From NCBI GenBank assembly GCA_027491085.1, contig JAIXWW010000003.1:1-38935 (forward strand): a stretch of DNA of 38,935 nucleotides. Direction: 5' to 3'. The notes below the pieces were generated by a model, which made no database searches, was not told where the DNA came from, and saw only the letters and a program-made list of their open reading frames with translations. Origin of the DNA: Bacteroidota bacterium (GTDB lineage Bacteria; Bacteroidota; Bacteroidia; UKL13-3). Numbering within the stretch: the first letter of the stretch is position 1; every line of letters begins with the position of its first letter. The translations under genes and the position numbers were made by a program. Below are positions 1 to 8,122 of this stretch, in pieces.

Positions 1-5
1 AGGCT

Positions 6-19
6 ATTGTTGGATGGTT
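6..19. repeat. Dispersed short intergenic repeat word
   Basis: ATTGTTGGATGGTT at 6-19 is identical to 29126-29139, and its core GTTGGATGGTT recurs at 29071-29081, all in non-coding DNA. The surrounding tract is TTG-rich low-complexity sequence. No gene is visible from 1 to 206. Confidence 0.45.
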
Positions 20-206
20 GAATTGTTAGATTGTTGTTATGTTGATTTTCAAACTTTAATTATTCAGCCTCACAAGTGACTCACGATTTGCGTAACTAAA
101 ACTTGAGAGAGCAGTGGGAATAAGTAAGCAAAGTTTGTGACTTTTCCAATTATCATTTAATTTCCAAAAATTAAAATAAATTCGCAGTTACAATATTCCT
201 TTGATT

Positions 207-1499
207 ATGTATAAATACAGCCCTATAAACAACGAACTTTTTAAGCTCAATCGTGCCAATTTTGTGAAACAATTAAAGGCCAATAGCATTGCTATTTTTA
301 ACTCAAACGATGAGCATCCTTGGAATGGGGATGCTACCCATAAATTCAAGCAAAACAGTGATATTTTTTACCTAAGTGGCATTGACCAAGAGGAAAGCAT
401 TTTAGTTATTTACCCTGATAGCCCAACTCCTGAACTTCGCGAAGCTTTGTTTATAAAACAAACCAGCGATTTAATGGTAACTTGGAATGGTTATAAACTT
501 ACGCAGGCACAAGCACAAGAAGTAAGCGGAATAGCCAATGTATTTTGGTTAGATGATTTTGAAGCTAAAATTCGTCAAGCTATCAATTATGCGCAAAACA
601 TTTACTTAAGTTTAAACGAAAATGACCGCAGCACTGTAACTACTCCATACAAAGATTGGCGTTTTGCACAAACCATGCGCGAAAAATATCCTTTGCATAA
701 TTTTGAACGTGCTGCGCCAATAGTGCAACGTTTGCGCTCTATTAAATCTAAATACGAATTAGAGTTAATGAATTTAGCTGTTGGCATCAGCGAAAAAATG
801 ATTAACCGTCTTTTTAAATTTGTAAAACCTGGCGTTTGGGAGTACGAAATTGAAGCAGAAATTATTCATTCATATATTAGTAATCGTGCTAACGGACACT
901 CGTTTCAACCTATTGTAGCTAGTGGACAAAACTCATGTATTTTACATTACAACGATAATAACCAACAGTGCAAAGATGGCGATATCATACTAATTGATAG
1001 TGGTGCTGATTATGCCAATTATGCCAGCGATATGACTAGGGTAATTCCTGTAAATGGCAAGTTTACTGCCCGCCAAAAGCAAGTTTACAATGCAGTATTG
1101 CATGTAATGAACGAAGCAAAAAAATTATTGAAACCAGGCGTTATGCTAATGGAATACCAAGCGCAAGTGGGTTTAATAATGGAAGAGCAATTGGTAAAAT
1201 TAGGCTTACTTACTGCTGACGATATTGCGAAACAAAATCCAAATTGGCCAGCTTACAAAAGGTATTTTATGCATGGAACCAGTCACTTTTTAGGCATAGA
1301 TGTGCATGATGTAGGCATGCGTTATGAACCAATGAAAGCAGGCATGACATTTAGCTGCGAACCGGGTATTTATATTAAGGAAGAAGCCATTGGAATTAGG
1401 CTAGAAAACGAAATATTAATTACCGAAAATGGCTGTTTGGATTTAATGAGCCATATTCCAATTGAAGCTGATCATATTGAAGAGTTAATAAATAAGTGA
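207..1499 (+). CDS. pepP: Xaa-Pro aminopeptidase (M24B family)
   Basis: Dinuclear-metal aminopeptidase that removes an N-terminal residue preceding proline, presumably cytoplasmic since no signal peptide is visible. The protein is 430 residues, normal for the family: an aminopeptidase P N-terminal domain over roughly residues 1-150, then a pita-bread M24 domain. The usual metal ligands can be read in order: two Asp in DSGADYANYASDMTR, His in HGTSHFLGIDVHD, Glu in CEPGIYI and Glu in RLENEIL. The frame also opens with a TTG at 201, but the ATG at 207 gives MYKYSP and is the better start. It stands alone on the plus strand, followed by a dispersed-repeat hairpin before the next gene. The family assignment is certain; substrate preference cannot be read from sequence. 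Confidence 0.93.
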   Translation: MYKYSPINNELFKLNRANFVKQLKANSIAIFNSNDEHPWNGDATHKFKQNSDIFYLSGIDQEESILVIYPDSPTPELREALFIKQTSDLMVTWNGYKLTQAQAQEVSGIANVFWLDDFEAKIRQAINYAQNIYLSLNENDRSTVTTPYKDWRFAQTMREKYPLHNFERAAPIVQRLRSIKSKYELELMNLAVGISEKMINRLFKFVKPGVWEYEIEAEIIHSYISNRANGHSFQPIVASGQNSCILHYNDNNQQCKDGDIILIDSGADYANYASDMTRVIPVNGKFTARQKQVYNAVLHVMNEAKKLLKPGVMLMEYQAQVGLIMEEQLVKLGLLTADDIAKQNPNWPAYKRYFMHGTSHFLGIDVHDVGMRYEPMKAGMTFSCEPGIYIKEEAIGIRLENEILITENGCLDLMSHIPIEADHIEELINK

Positions 1500-1536
1500 T
1501 AATTGGCAATAAGCAATTGGCAACAGACAAATAATA

Positions 1537-1594
1537 TCTCCCGCAGATTGCGCAGATTTACGCTGAAAAAATCTGAGTAAATCTGGGGGATAAA
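1537..1594. repeat. Imperfect inverted repeat, dispersed intergenic type
   Basis: An ATCTCCCGCAGATT...GCAGATTTACGC arm is answered by CTGAGTAAATCTGGGGGAT, giving an imperfect hairpin between two genes. From memory, this CCCGCAGATT/AATCTG word family is scattered through many Bacteroidota intergenic regions. It may act as a transcript-end hairpin, but it lacks a T-tract. Confidence 0.5.
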
Positions 1595-1604
1595 AAGTAT
1601 AAAC

Positions 1605-2429
1605 ATGATTGATATAGACAAAGCATTCAACGATAAAAATCCAAGGCTATATAAATTATTACCAGGCTTTTTTATAAATTGGATAAAACGAATTGTTCAT
1701 CAAGAAGAAATAAACCAATTTGTAATAGCAAGTGAAAACGGTACTGCTATCCAATTTGGAGCAAATGCTGTGACTGCGCTTGGTGCTAAAGCTGAATCAA
1801 TTGGATTAGAAAATATTCCAAAAACTGGTGGAGTAATTATAGCGGCTAATCATCCATTAGGCGGTGCCGATGGCTTGGCTTTTATTGGCGAAGTAGGCAA
1901 AGTGCGCAGCGATTTAAAGTTTATAGTAAATGATTTGTTGATGCAATTTAAAAAATTGGAAGGCGTTTTTGTGCCCGTAAACAAACATGGAACCAATACC
2001 AAACAAAACTTACAACGCATTGAGCAACTTTATGGCGAAGGACATTGTATTTTGATATTTCCGGCAGGTTTATGCAGCCGCAAACAAGATGGAACAATAA
2101 TGGATTTACCTTGGCAAAAAAGCTTTATTAGCCAAGCTGTAAAACATAATTTGCCCATTGTTCCAACTTTTATTGATGCTTATAACAGCAACTTTTTTTA
2201 TAATTTAGCCAATATTAGAAAAAAGCTTGGTATAAAAGCCAATATCGAGATGTTTTTTTTAGCAGATGAAATGTTTAAACAAAAGGGCAAAACCATAAAA
2301 TTTACTTTTGGACAACCCATTTTGCCAACTACGTTTAACAAAACAAAAAATGTTTACGAATGGGCACAAGCTTTAAAGAGGTTTATTTACATGCTAAAGG
2401 AAAATCCAAAAGCCATTTTTGAAAAGTAA
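1605..2429 (+). CDS. glsA: PlsC-like O-acyltransferase, GlsA/OlsA type
   Basis: Lysophospholipid-type acyltransferase of 274 residues. The active-site block at residues 82-90 is NHPLGGADG, where catalytic His83 and Asp89 are five residues apart instead of the HX4D spacing of PlsC. This variant is what I associate with the hemolysin/OlsF/GlsA branch. A second block with FPAGLCSR near residue 152 matches the substrate-phosphate-binding region, although the ligand here is probably not a phosphate. The next gene downstream is an OlsB/GlsB-like N-acyltransferase. In Bacteroides the GlsB-GlsA pair makes N-acylated and then O-acylated glycine lipids, so I infer amino-acid-lipid synthesis at the inner membrane. 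Which amino acid is used (glycine, serine-glycine or ornithine) is not predictable. A generic lyso-PA acyltransferase is the alternative. Confidence 0.75.
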   Translation: MIDIDKAFNDKNPRLYKLLPGFFINWIKRIVHQEEINQFVIASENGTAIQFGANAVTALGAKAESIGLENIPKTGGVIIAANHPLGGADGLAFIGEVGKVRSDLKFIVNDLLMQFKKLEGVFVPVNKHGTNTKQNLQRIEQLYGEGHCILIFPAGLCSRKQDGTIMDLPWQKSFISQAVKHNLPIVPTFIDAYNSNFFYNLANIRKKLGIKANIEMFFLADEMFKQKGKTIKFTFGQPILPTTFNKTKNVYEWAQALKRFIYMLKENPKAIFEK

Positions 2430-2542
2430 TAATAGGATCAAAAACACCTCTACTTACCTATTTGGCTTAATTACAAACAAATACAAACAGGCCTATTTAA
2501 TAACATTCTCTTTTAGCAACTTATTTTTTTATTTTTTTGGTT

Positions 2543-2577
2543 TTTGCTAACAAATTGCAAATATTTTTTACATCTTG
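2543..2577 (+). promoter_or_regulatory. Candidate promoter of the GlsB-like gene
   Basis: TTTG at 2543-2546 and TACATCTTG at 2569-2577 resemble the Bacteroidota -33 and -7 elements with a 22-nt spacer and one mismatch. The element covers the TTG at 2575, so the ATG at 2596 is the more likely translation start. Confidence 0.4.
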
Positions 2578-2595
2578 CACCTATTATACGATTTA

Positions 2596-3534
2596 ATGCA
2601 GCCAATAGTTGACAAAATAGATAGAGCCCTTCTAAAAAGTGAACTTACAGCCGAAAGGTTTGTGAGACCAACTAATAATATTACCAACCAAATTTACATT
2701 TTTGATGGCAATAGTGCGCCTAACTTAATGCTTGAAGTTGGAAGATTACGCGAAGTTTCTTTCAGAGAAGCAGGCGGAGGCTCGGGCAAAAATGCAGATA
2801 TTGATGAACACGATACTGGAAAATATATTTATAAGCAACTTATTGTTTGGAATCCAGAAGATGAAGAAATTGTGGGTGGTTATCGTTATGCTATATGTAG
2901 CGATGTTGAAGACGAAAATGGAATTTACCATCTTTCAACTGCAGAAATTTTTGATTACAGCGAAAAACTAAAAAAAGAATATTTTCCATATACTATTGAA
3001 TTAGGAAGAAGCTTTGTTCAACCTCAATACCAACCTTCGTTAGATAATAGAAAAGGATTATTTAGTTTAGATAATTTATGGGATGGATTAGGGGCATTAA
3101 CTGTTTTACATCCTCATATAAAATACTTTTTTGGTAAGGTAACCAACTATCAGCATTTTAGTAAAGAGGCAAGGGATTATATTTTAGCTTTTATGGATTA
3201 TTATTTTCCAGAAAAGGAAGGTTTAATTCAAATACCCAATCCACTTAAAACAGAAACTAATTGTACAGAATTTTTAAGCAATATAAAAAACCTCCCATTC
3301 AAAGAAGGGCATTTGTTTTTAAATAAAACCGTTCGTTCGTTAGGCGAATATATTCCTCCTTTGTTTAACAATTACATGAACTTAAGCCCAACCATGAAAA
3401 CGTTTGGTACAGCTGTTAACAGTCATTTTGGTTATGTAGAAGAAACAGGAATTATGGTTACTATTGCTGATATTTACCCAACAAAAAAAGACCGACATAT
3501 CAATAGTTTTATTGAGTTTTTAAAAAACAAATAG
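2596..3534 (+). CDS. glsB: GNAT-fold N-acyltransferase, OlsB/GlsB family
   Basis: Member of the hemolysin/OlsB N-acyltransferase family, which transfers a 3-hydroxyacyl chain from acyl-ACP to the amino group of an amino acid, the first step of ornithine or glycine lipid formation. Visible family blocks are EVGRLREVSFREAGGGSG, DEHD, KQLIVWN, VGGYRYA and ELGRSFVQPQYQ, in the usual order. The frame could be read from a TTG at 2575, but that codon lies inside a promoter-like element, so the ATG at 2596 (312 residues) is preferred. The partner O-acyltransferase is directly upstream but separated by about 165 bp with its own candidate promoter. In OlsF proteins the two activities are fused; here they are separate. 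It ends 7 bp before a convergent lipoprotein gene. Confidence 0.8.
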   Translation: MQPIVDKIDRALLKSELTAERFVRPTNNITNQIYIFDGNSAPNLMLEVGRLREVSFREAGGGSGKNADIDEHDTGKYIYKQLIVWNPEDEEIVGGYRYAICSDVEDENGIYHLSTAEIFDYSEKLKKEYFPYTIELGRSFVQPQYQPSLDNRKGLFSLDNLWDGLGALTVLHPHIKYFFGKVTNYQHFSKEARDYILAFMDYYFPEKEGLIQIPNPLKTETNCTEFLSNIKNLPFKEGHLFLNKTVRSLGEYIPPLFNNYMNLSPTMKTFGTAVNSHFGYVEETGIMVTIADIYPTKKDRHINSFIEFLKNK

Positions 3535-3541
3535 TTGTAAT

Positions 3542-4528
3542 TTACTTTAGAATCAAGTACTCAAATTTAGGAGTACCTTTTACACCATTATTATTAAAAT
3601 CTAAGAAACGAAGTTTATATGTTTCGTGCGAATGCCAATTTCTAATAATATAATTTACTTTGGTGCGAGCAACATACTGACCGGTTGTAAAATTATACAC
3701 TTTCCAGTCGTAACCTATTACATCACGTAAATTGGAATAATGACAATTATTTTCAGCATATAATGGGGTAATAGTCTCAAAATTAGTTGTACTATCGATA
3801 GCTACATCATTTTTAAAAGTATTAATAAAAATCCCTCTTACCACATATTTTACAATTGGGTTATTTTCATAAAATACATAACGGTACTTTAAGAAACAAA
3901 AATCCCAATCTTCTTTTTTAGGTTCAAAGTTTATGTAAGTTGTGGGTGTAGTAAAACTAAAATATACATTTTGTTTTGTTGGGTCTTTTGCTAAAATTAC
4001 ACTTGTAATGGTATTAGGATTATCAAGCGTAGCATATTCAAATTTATAACTGGTTGGGTTAACATCAATAAATCTAATTTGAAAATACCTATCTGTTTTA
4101 TAATAACCACCTCTATCCAAAATATAAATTTTATCTCCATTTTCAAGCCAACGGTTAATGGCTAACGAGTCGTAACAACCACATGGCGAATCCCATTTAT
4201 AATTAAAAGTATCTGGTCTACTGCTTTTAATAAACTTACGTGAATTAACTTTAGCCGCATACATATCCATTCCACCATTAATAGTAATGTTAGAACCAAA
4301 TGGCGATGACTCAAAAGCCAAATCCCAGCTATTGATATTTACCAAAGTTATTTGGCTATCTTTTAAATTAAAAAAAGCTTGTTTCTCAAAATCTTTACCT
4401 AAACTATCAATTACAATAAAAGATGTATTGCCACGAGCAGGAAGTTTTATGATTGGTTCATCCTTTTCGCAAGCCGTGATTACAAAAGTTATGACAAAAA
4501 GAAAATAAGCTAGTTTATTAATATTCAC
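3542..4528 (-). CDS. hmuY: HmuY-family haem-binding lipoprotein (candidate)
   Basis: Secreted lipoprotein of 328 residues: a hydrophobic leader and a lipobox ending VITAC (Cys20), followed by EKDEP, as expected for an outer-membrane-exported lipoprotein. HmuY-type features are FFNLKDSQ, SWDLAFESS, DWDFCFLKY and a C-terminal block YDWKVYNF...YKLRFLDFNNN. It is the last gene of a minus-strand cluster behind a TonB receptor, spacing 17 bp. In Porphyromonas gingivalis, HmuY captures haem and hands it to HmuR; I infer the same division of labour. The haem-ligand histidines cannot be aligned with confidence by eye, so another ligand remains possible. The same block order is seen in the T9SS protein at 6642-7937, suggesting the two are paralogues. 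Confidence 0.7.
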   Translation of the reverse strand: MNINKLAYFLFVITFVITACEKDEPIIKLPARGNTSFIVIDSLGKDFEKQAFFNLKDSQITLVNINSWDLAFESSPFGSNITINGGMDMYAAKVNSRKFIKSSRPDTFNYKWDSPCGCYDSLAINRWLENGDKIYILDRGGYYKTDRYFQIRFIDVNPTSYKFEYATLDNPNTITSVILAKDPTKQNVYFSFTTPTTYINFEPKKEDWDFCFLKYRYVFYENNPIVKYVVRGIFINTFKNDVAIDSTTNFETITPLYAENNCHYSNLRDVIGYDWKVYNFTTGQYVARTKVNYIIRNWHSHETYKLRFLDFNNNGVKGTPKFEYLILK

Positions 4529-4545
4529 GTTTGTTTTTTTATTAT

Positions 4546-6621
4546 TTAGTTAACTACTGAGTCCTTACCTTTATTTGAGGTAAGAAAATCTAAGTTTATT
4601 TTAAGCGATACAAAATAAGTTCTACCCATGGCGATTAAAGCACTATTGCTATTTGATGCATGTGGGCCACTAATTAAATTAGCATTCACATTTACTGTAT
4701 TTAGCAAATTTTTTGAACCTAAAGTAATATTCACTTTTCGTTTTATAAAATATTTGTTTACAGTAATATCTAATAAATCAAATTGGTTCATACCACCTAA
4801 TACAATACTATTATCAGTTAAATTGTATTGGTAAAATTGCATGGCGCCATTAAACTTATAAAATAGGCTTATGGTAGACTCCAATTTTGTAAAAGTGTAG
4901 CTGGTATTTGCTCTGAATTCATTGGTGTAAAAATAAGTATTTGAATTTGATTGTGCTAAAATTGAATTCTGACGAGCGCTAAATGCATAACCTAACTGTA
5001 AACTTACTGTATTACTAACTACTCCAGTATTAAAGTTAAAACCAATATTTTCAAAATTGGCAATATTGTTATATTGAGCAGCAACTGTTGTTGTATTTAA
5101 CCTAACCAAATCAATCATATTACTGATGTTATTATAAAATAACATAGGCTCAATAGTTAAATTATAGTTTTTGTAAATTTTACTAGAGCGTGTAAAAGCC
5201 AATTGAAAATTATGGCCTGTTTCTGCTTTTAAATTTTCATTTCCCAAAACATTATGCTGGGGATCTACAAAAGTCAAATGCAATTCCTTTAACGAAGGTG
5301 CTCTGAAACCTCGAGCATACGAAGCCCTAGCCGACCAATTGGTATTTAAATCGTATTTGATGTTTAAAGAAGGAATGACAGGTGCTGTAAACTGAGTATT
5401 GTATATAATGCGTGCTGCTGGCCTAACCACCAATTGTTTATTTACTTTTATTTCAGCTCCGGCAAATAATCCATAATCACCAATTGATGCATAGCCATTA
5501 TTTATTTTAGAACCAGTTACCTCATCAATATTAATTTCGTAGCCAATTTGATAGCTCAAATTTTTATTTACTCCACCGCGGTTAGTTAATATACCACGAC
5601 TCATGTACAGATTAAAATAATTGGTGTCTTGCATTTCTGCATCCGCAACTAATTTTTCTACTCTATTAAAAAGATCATTTGTAATCGACTTTCTGATTCT
5701 TCTATAACTTTGGTAAGTAGCAACTATGTTTAAATTCCAATTCTTACTGAATTTTTTATCGAAAAATAAGCTACTTCCTAATCTTCGTGTGTAATAATAT
5801 TCATCTAAAGCCGTTGCTTCAAACGAATTGATATTTGGCTCTCCTTTATTAGAAATTTTTTCATCAAAAAAACTATTGTTTAAACGAATAGTTCCATTTT
5901 TTATAAAATACGATACATTCAAATCCACCAAATATTGTGTTCTCGGTTTCCAAGTTTTAAAACGCAATGAGTTATCATTATTAAAACCTTCAAAAAAGTT
6001 ACGTTGAAAATTGGTTTGTATTCCAAATTTCTTAAATCCTGCTGATGCTTGAACATCGAAATTATACTGACCAATTGATTCAGCATAACTTCCAGCAGAT
6101 AAACGCGTATGGTTTTTTACTGTTTTTTTGGTAATGATATTAATAACTCCACCCATGGCATCTGAACCATAATTAACGCCCATAGGCCCTTCCACCATTT
6201 CTATTCGCTCTACACTCGATAAGTTAATTTGTGTCAAATCAATATTTCCACCCTCACGACCAATTACTGGCACTCCATCTATCATTACTTTAATATTTTG
6301 ACCAGAAATGCCTTGTAAACTGATGCTATTGCCAAGCATTGGATCATAATTGATTCTTACATTCAGTTCGTTTGCCAAAAGTGATGGTAAATTATAAGCG
6401 CCTTGTGAATTTATGCGCTTAATGTCAATTACTTTCACCTTTAACACAGAGTTTTTTTGGGTACACTCCCCTATTTGTCCTGTAATAACAATTTCGCTCA
6501 AACCTTTACTTTTAGTAGTATCTTGGTTTTGAGCATTTAAATTAAAAACACCACCAACCATAAACATGGTAAAAATTGCCATGTTTATGGTTTTAAAAAA
6601 TATGTTGGTGTTGTTTTTCAA
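4546..6621 (-). CDS. hmuR: TonB-dependent outer-membrane receptor, HmuR-like
   Basis: Ligand-gated outer-membrane barrel of 691 residues. It has a signal peptide ending near NLNAQ (residue 31), a TonB-box-like SEIVITG at 42-48, a plug domain over about 75-167 ending GGVINIITKK, then the 22-strand barrel. Residues 438-448, GFRAPSLKELH, followed by GNENLKAE at 460-467, match the FRAP/NPxL signature of haem receptors, with His448 and His456 in or beside it. It lacks the N-terminal carboxypeptidase-like extension of SusC proteins. It lies between two HmuY-like genes on the same strand with 17-20 bp gaps, an operon arrangement. Inner-membrane haem transporter genes are absent nearby. The haem assignment is inference; the receptor family is certain. 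Confidence 0.85.
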   Translation of the reverse strand: MKNNTNIFFKTINMAIFTMFMVGGVFNLNAQNQDTTKSKGLSEIVITGQIGECTQKNSVLKVKVIDIKRINSQGAYNLPSLLANELNVRINYDPMLGNSISLQGISGQNIKVMIDGVPVIGREGGNIDLTQINLSSVERIEMVEGPMGVNYGSDAMGGVINIITKKTVKNHTRLSAGSYAESIGQYNFDVQASAGFKKFGIQTNFQRNFFEGFNNDNSLRFKTWKPRTQYLVDLNVSYFIKNGTIRLNNSFFDEKISNKGEPNINSFEATALDEYYYTRRLGSSLFFDKKFSKNWNLNIVATYQSYRRIRKSITNDLFNRVEKLVADAEMQDTNYFNLYMSRGILTNRGGVNKNLSYQIGYEINIDEVTGSKINNGYASIGDYGLFAGAEIKVNKQLVVRPAARIIYNTQFTAPVIPSLNIKYDLNTNWSARASYARGFRAPSLKELHLTFVDPQHNVLGNENLKAETGHNFQLAFTRSSKIYKNYNLTIEPMLFYNNISNMIDLVRLNTTTVAAQYNNIANFENIGFNFNTGVVSNTVSLQLGYAFSARQNSILAQSNSNTYFYTNEFRANTSYTFTKLESTISLFYKFNGAMQFYQYNLTDNSIVLGGMNQFDLLDITVNKYFIKRKVNITLGSKNLLNTVNVNANLISGPHASNSNSALIAMGRTYFVSLKINLDFLTSNKGKDSVVN

Positions 6622-6641
6622 AATTTTGATTTTTTATAAAA

Positions 6642-7937
6642 TTATTGCTTAATAAATTTAACTGTTTCGTTTCCGTTATTAGTAGCAATAGTTAGTAAAT
6701 ACATACCCATTGGTAAGCTACTTAAATCCACTTTATTATCAGCAGTAATTTCAGTGCTAATTAAAGCTTTTCCACTCAAATTGCTAATTGTTACTTGAGC
6801 TTGTTTTACATTTGAATTTAAAGATACAAAAATGTTTTCGCTTGCAGGATTTGGATATAAACTCACCTCCAATTTATTTTTAGCAGTTTCGTTTACACTT
6901 AAACCAGCGTAATCAGTTTTATTAAATACAATACTTTGTCTATCAGTTCCTGCATAATAGCTTGTAAATTTAATTTTGTTAATTTTATTAGCAACACGAG
7001 TAAAGTAAGCTAACGAATCCTTTACCGGCCAAGCACCTGGAGCAGTTGTAATTACCTTCCAATCCCAATCAATGGTTCTAATTTTAGACACAAATTGTAA
7101 CGTATCGTAATTAATACTATTGGCGTTTTCGCCTTGCACTTTGTATGCCATTGTATTATTATTTTGTAATACACCAGCTACAGGATACATTATTGTGGTA
7201 GGACCTAAAGTTACTAATGCTTTGTAACGGGTAAATAATAAATTCCAATCTTTTGCAACTACAGGCTCTCTGTCAATAACAGTATTGGTATTCATGTTAT
7301 AGTAAGCAAATAATTTACCAGCAAAATCTTTTTTCTTAATAGTTACGGTATTGCTATCAGTTCCATCTAATTTACTAATGGTAAATACCCACATTGAATC
7401 ATAAGCAATTTTTTGAATAGAAACTTTTCTAAAACTTGTTGGCACTCCAAATGGATTTTGAGCATTATCAACAGCAATTAAAAACACTTTTGAACCTGTT
7501 ACATCTCGAGAAGTCATATCGTAAGTACCCCAACCATAGTCAAAAGGATTTGAAAGACTTCTGTTTTTGTTAAATGCACCAATATCCCAAGTAGAATCAC
7601 TATTGAAAGCAACTGGCCAAGTTTTCCAACCTGTAGTATCAAATGTGCTCCAATTTGCAAATGATTGGTTTGATTCGAATAACGAAACACCACGTCCTTC
7701 ATTAATTAAAACTGTAGAAGCTTGCATTGTTTTTAAAGGTGGTTGTGCATTGCGAACAGCAAAAGCTAAATGCCAATTTTTGTTTGATACAGTATCCTTT
7801 TTACCTGTTGTCAAATTGTAAAAAACATCTACCGATGTTCCAACTGTCATACTAACTGAATCCACATTGGTTGTCTGCGAAAACACAGAACTAGCAATAA
7901 AAGCTAAAAATAGAATTGTAAAGATTTTTTTATTCAT
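6642..7937 (-). CDS. T9SS type A secreted HmuY-like protein
   Basis: 431 residues. It has a signal peptide ending SVFSQ, two HmuY-like segments (FYNLTTGKKDTVSNKNWHLAF near 40-60; KDWNLLFTRYKA and IDWDWKVI in the second half), and from about residue 352 a type A T9SS sorting domain with LYPNPASENIFVSL and LPMGMYLLTI, ending in a Lys/Gln tail. It is first in the minus-strand operon with the HmuR-like receptor and the lipoprotein. The order of blocks parallels the lipoprotein, so I read it as a paralogue exported through T9SS rather than lipid-anchored, perhaps a released or LPS-bound haem-capturing protein. The T9SS domain is certain; ligand and function are inferred. Its start is supported by a leader following a candidate promoter about 25 bp upstream. 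Confidence 0.75.
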   Translation of the reverse strand: MNKKIFTILFLAFIASSVFSQTTNVDSVSMTVGTSVDVFYNLTTGKKDTVSNKNWHLAFAVRNAQPPLKTMQASTVLINEGRGVSLFESNQSFANWSTFDTTGWKTWPVAFNSDSTWDIGAFNKNRSLSNPFDYGWGTYDMTSRDVTGSKVFLIAVDNAQNPFGVPTSFRKVSIQKIAYDSMWVFTISKLDGTDSNTVTIKKKDFAGKLFAYYNMNTNTVIDREPVVAKDWNLLFTRYKALVTLGPTTIMYPVAGVLQNNNTMAYKVQGENANSINYDTLQFVSKIRTIDWDWKVITTAPGAWPVKDSLAYFTRVANKINKIKFTSYYAGTDRQSIVFNKTDYAGLSVNETAKNKLEVSLYPNPASENIFVSLNSNVKQAQVTISNLSGKALISTEITADNKVDLSSLPMGMYLLTIATNNGNETVKFIKQ

Positions 7938-7959
7938 GATTTTTTTTCTTTCGAGTTTG

Positions 7960-8020
7960 CGAAAGTCGATACACTTACGGAATAAACCTTATGACGTATC
8001 TCAAAAACAACCCTTATGAC
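7960..8020 (-). promoter_or_regulatory. Candidate promoter and repeated 9-mer of the HmuY/HmuR operon
   Basis: On the minus strand GACTTTCG (7960-7967) resembles the TAnTTTCG -7 element seen before tatC and efp. GTCATAAGG occurs twice, at 7987-7995 and 8012-8020 (written CCTTATGAC on the plus strand), 25 bp apart. The proximal copy begins 19 nt upstream of the -7, where a -33 would lie. CTTTCG-N6-CGAAAG at 7948-7965 is an overlapping inverted repeat. An activator or iron/haem operator is plausible but unproven. Confidence 0.4.
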
Positions 8021-8110
8021 TGTATTTTGACAATAAAAAAATAAATATTGCCATTCATCAAAATTGAAAGTGACTAATGTTAGTATTTTAGCCTATTTCA
8101 AGCAAAATAT

Positions 8111-8118
8111 TACTTTTG
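8111..8118 (+). promoter_or_regulatory. -7 promoter element of the O-methyltransferase gene
   Basis: TACTTTTG matches TAnnTTTG exactly and ends only 4 nt before the ATG at 8123. Transcription would then begin at or next to the start codon. No good -33 is visible. Confidence 0.5.
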
Positions 8119-8122
8119 CTTT

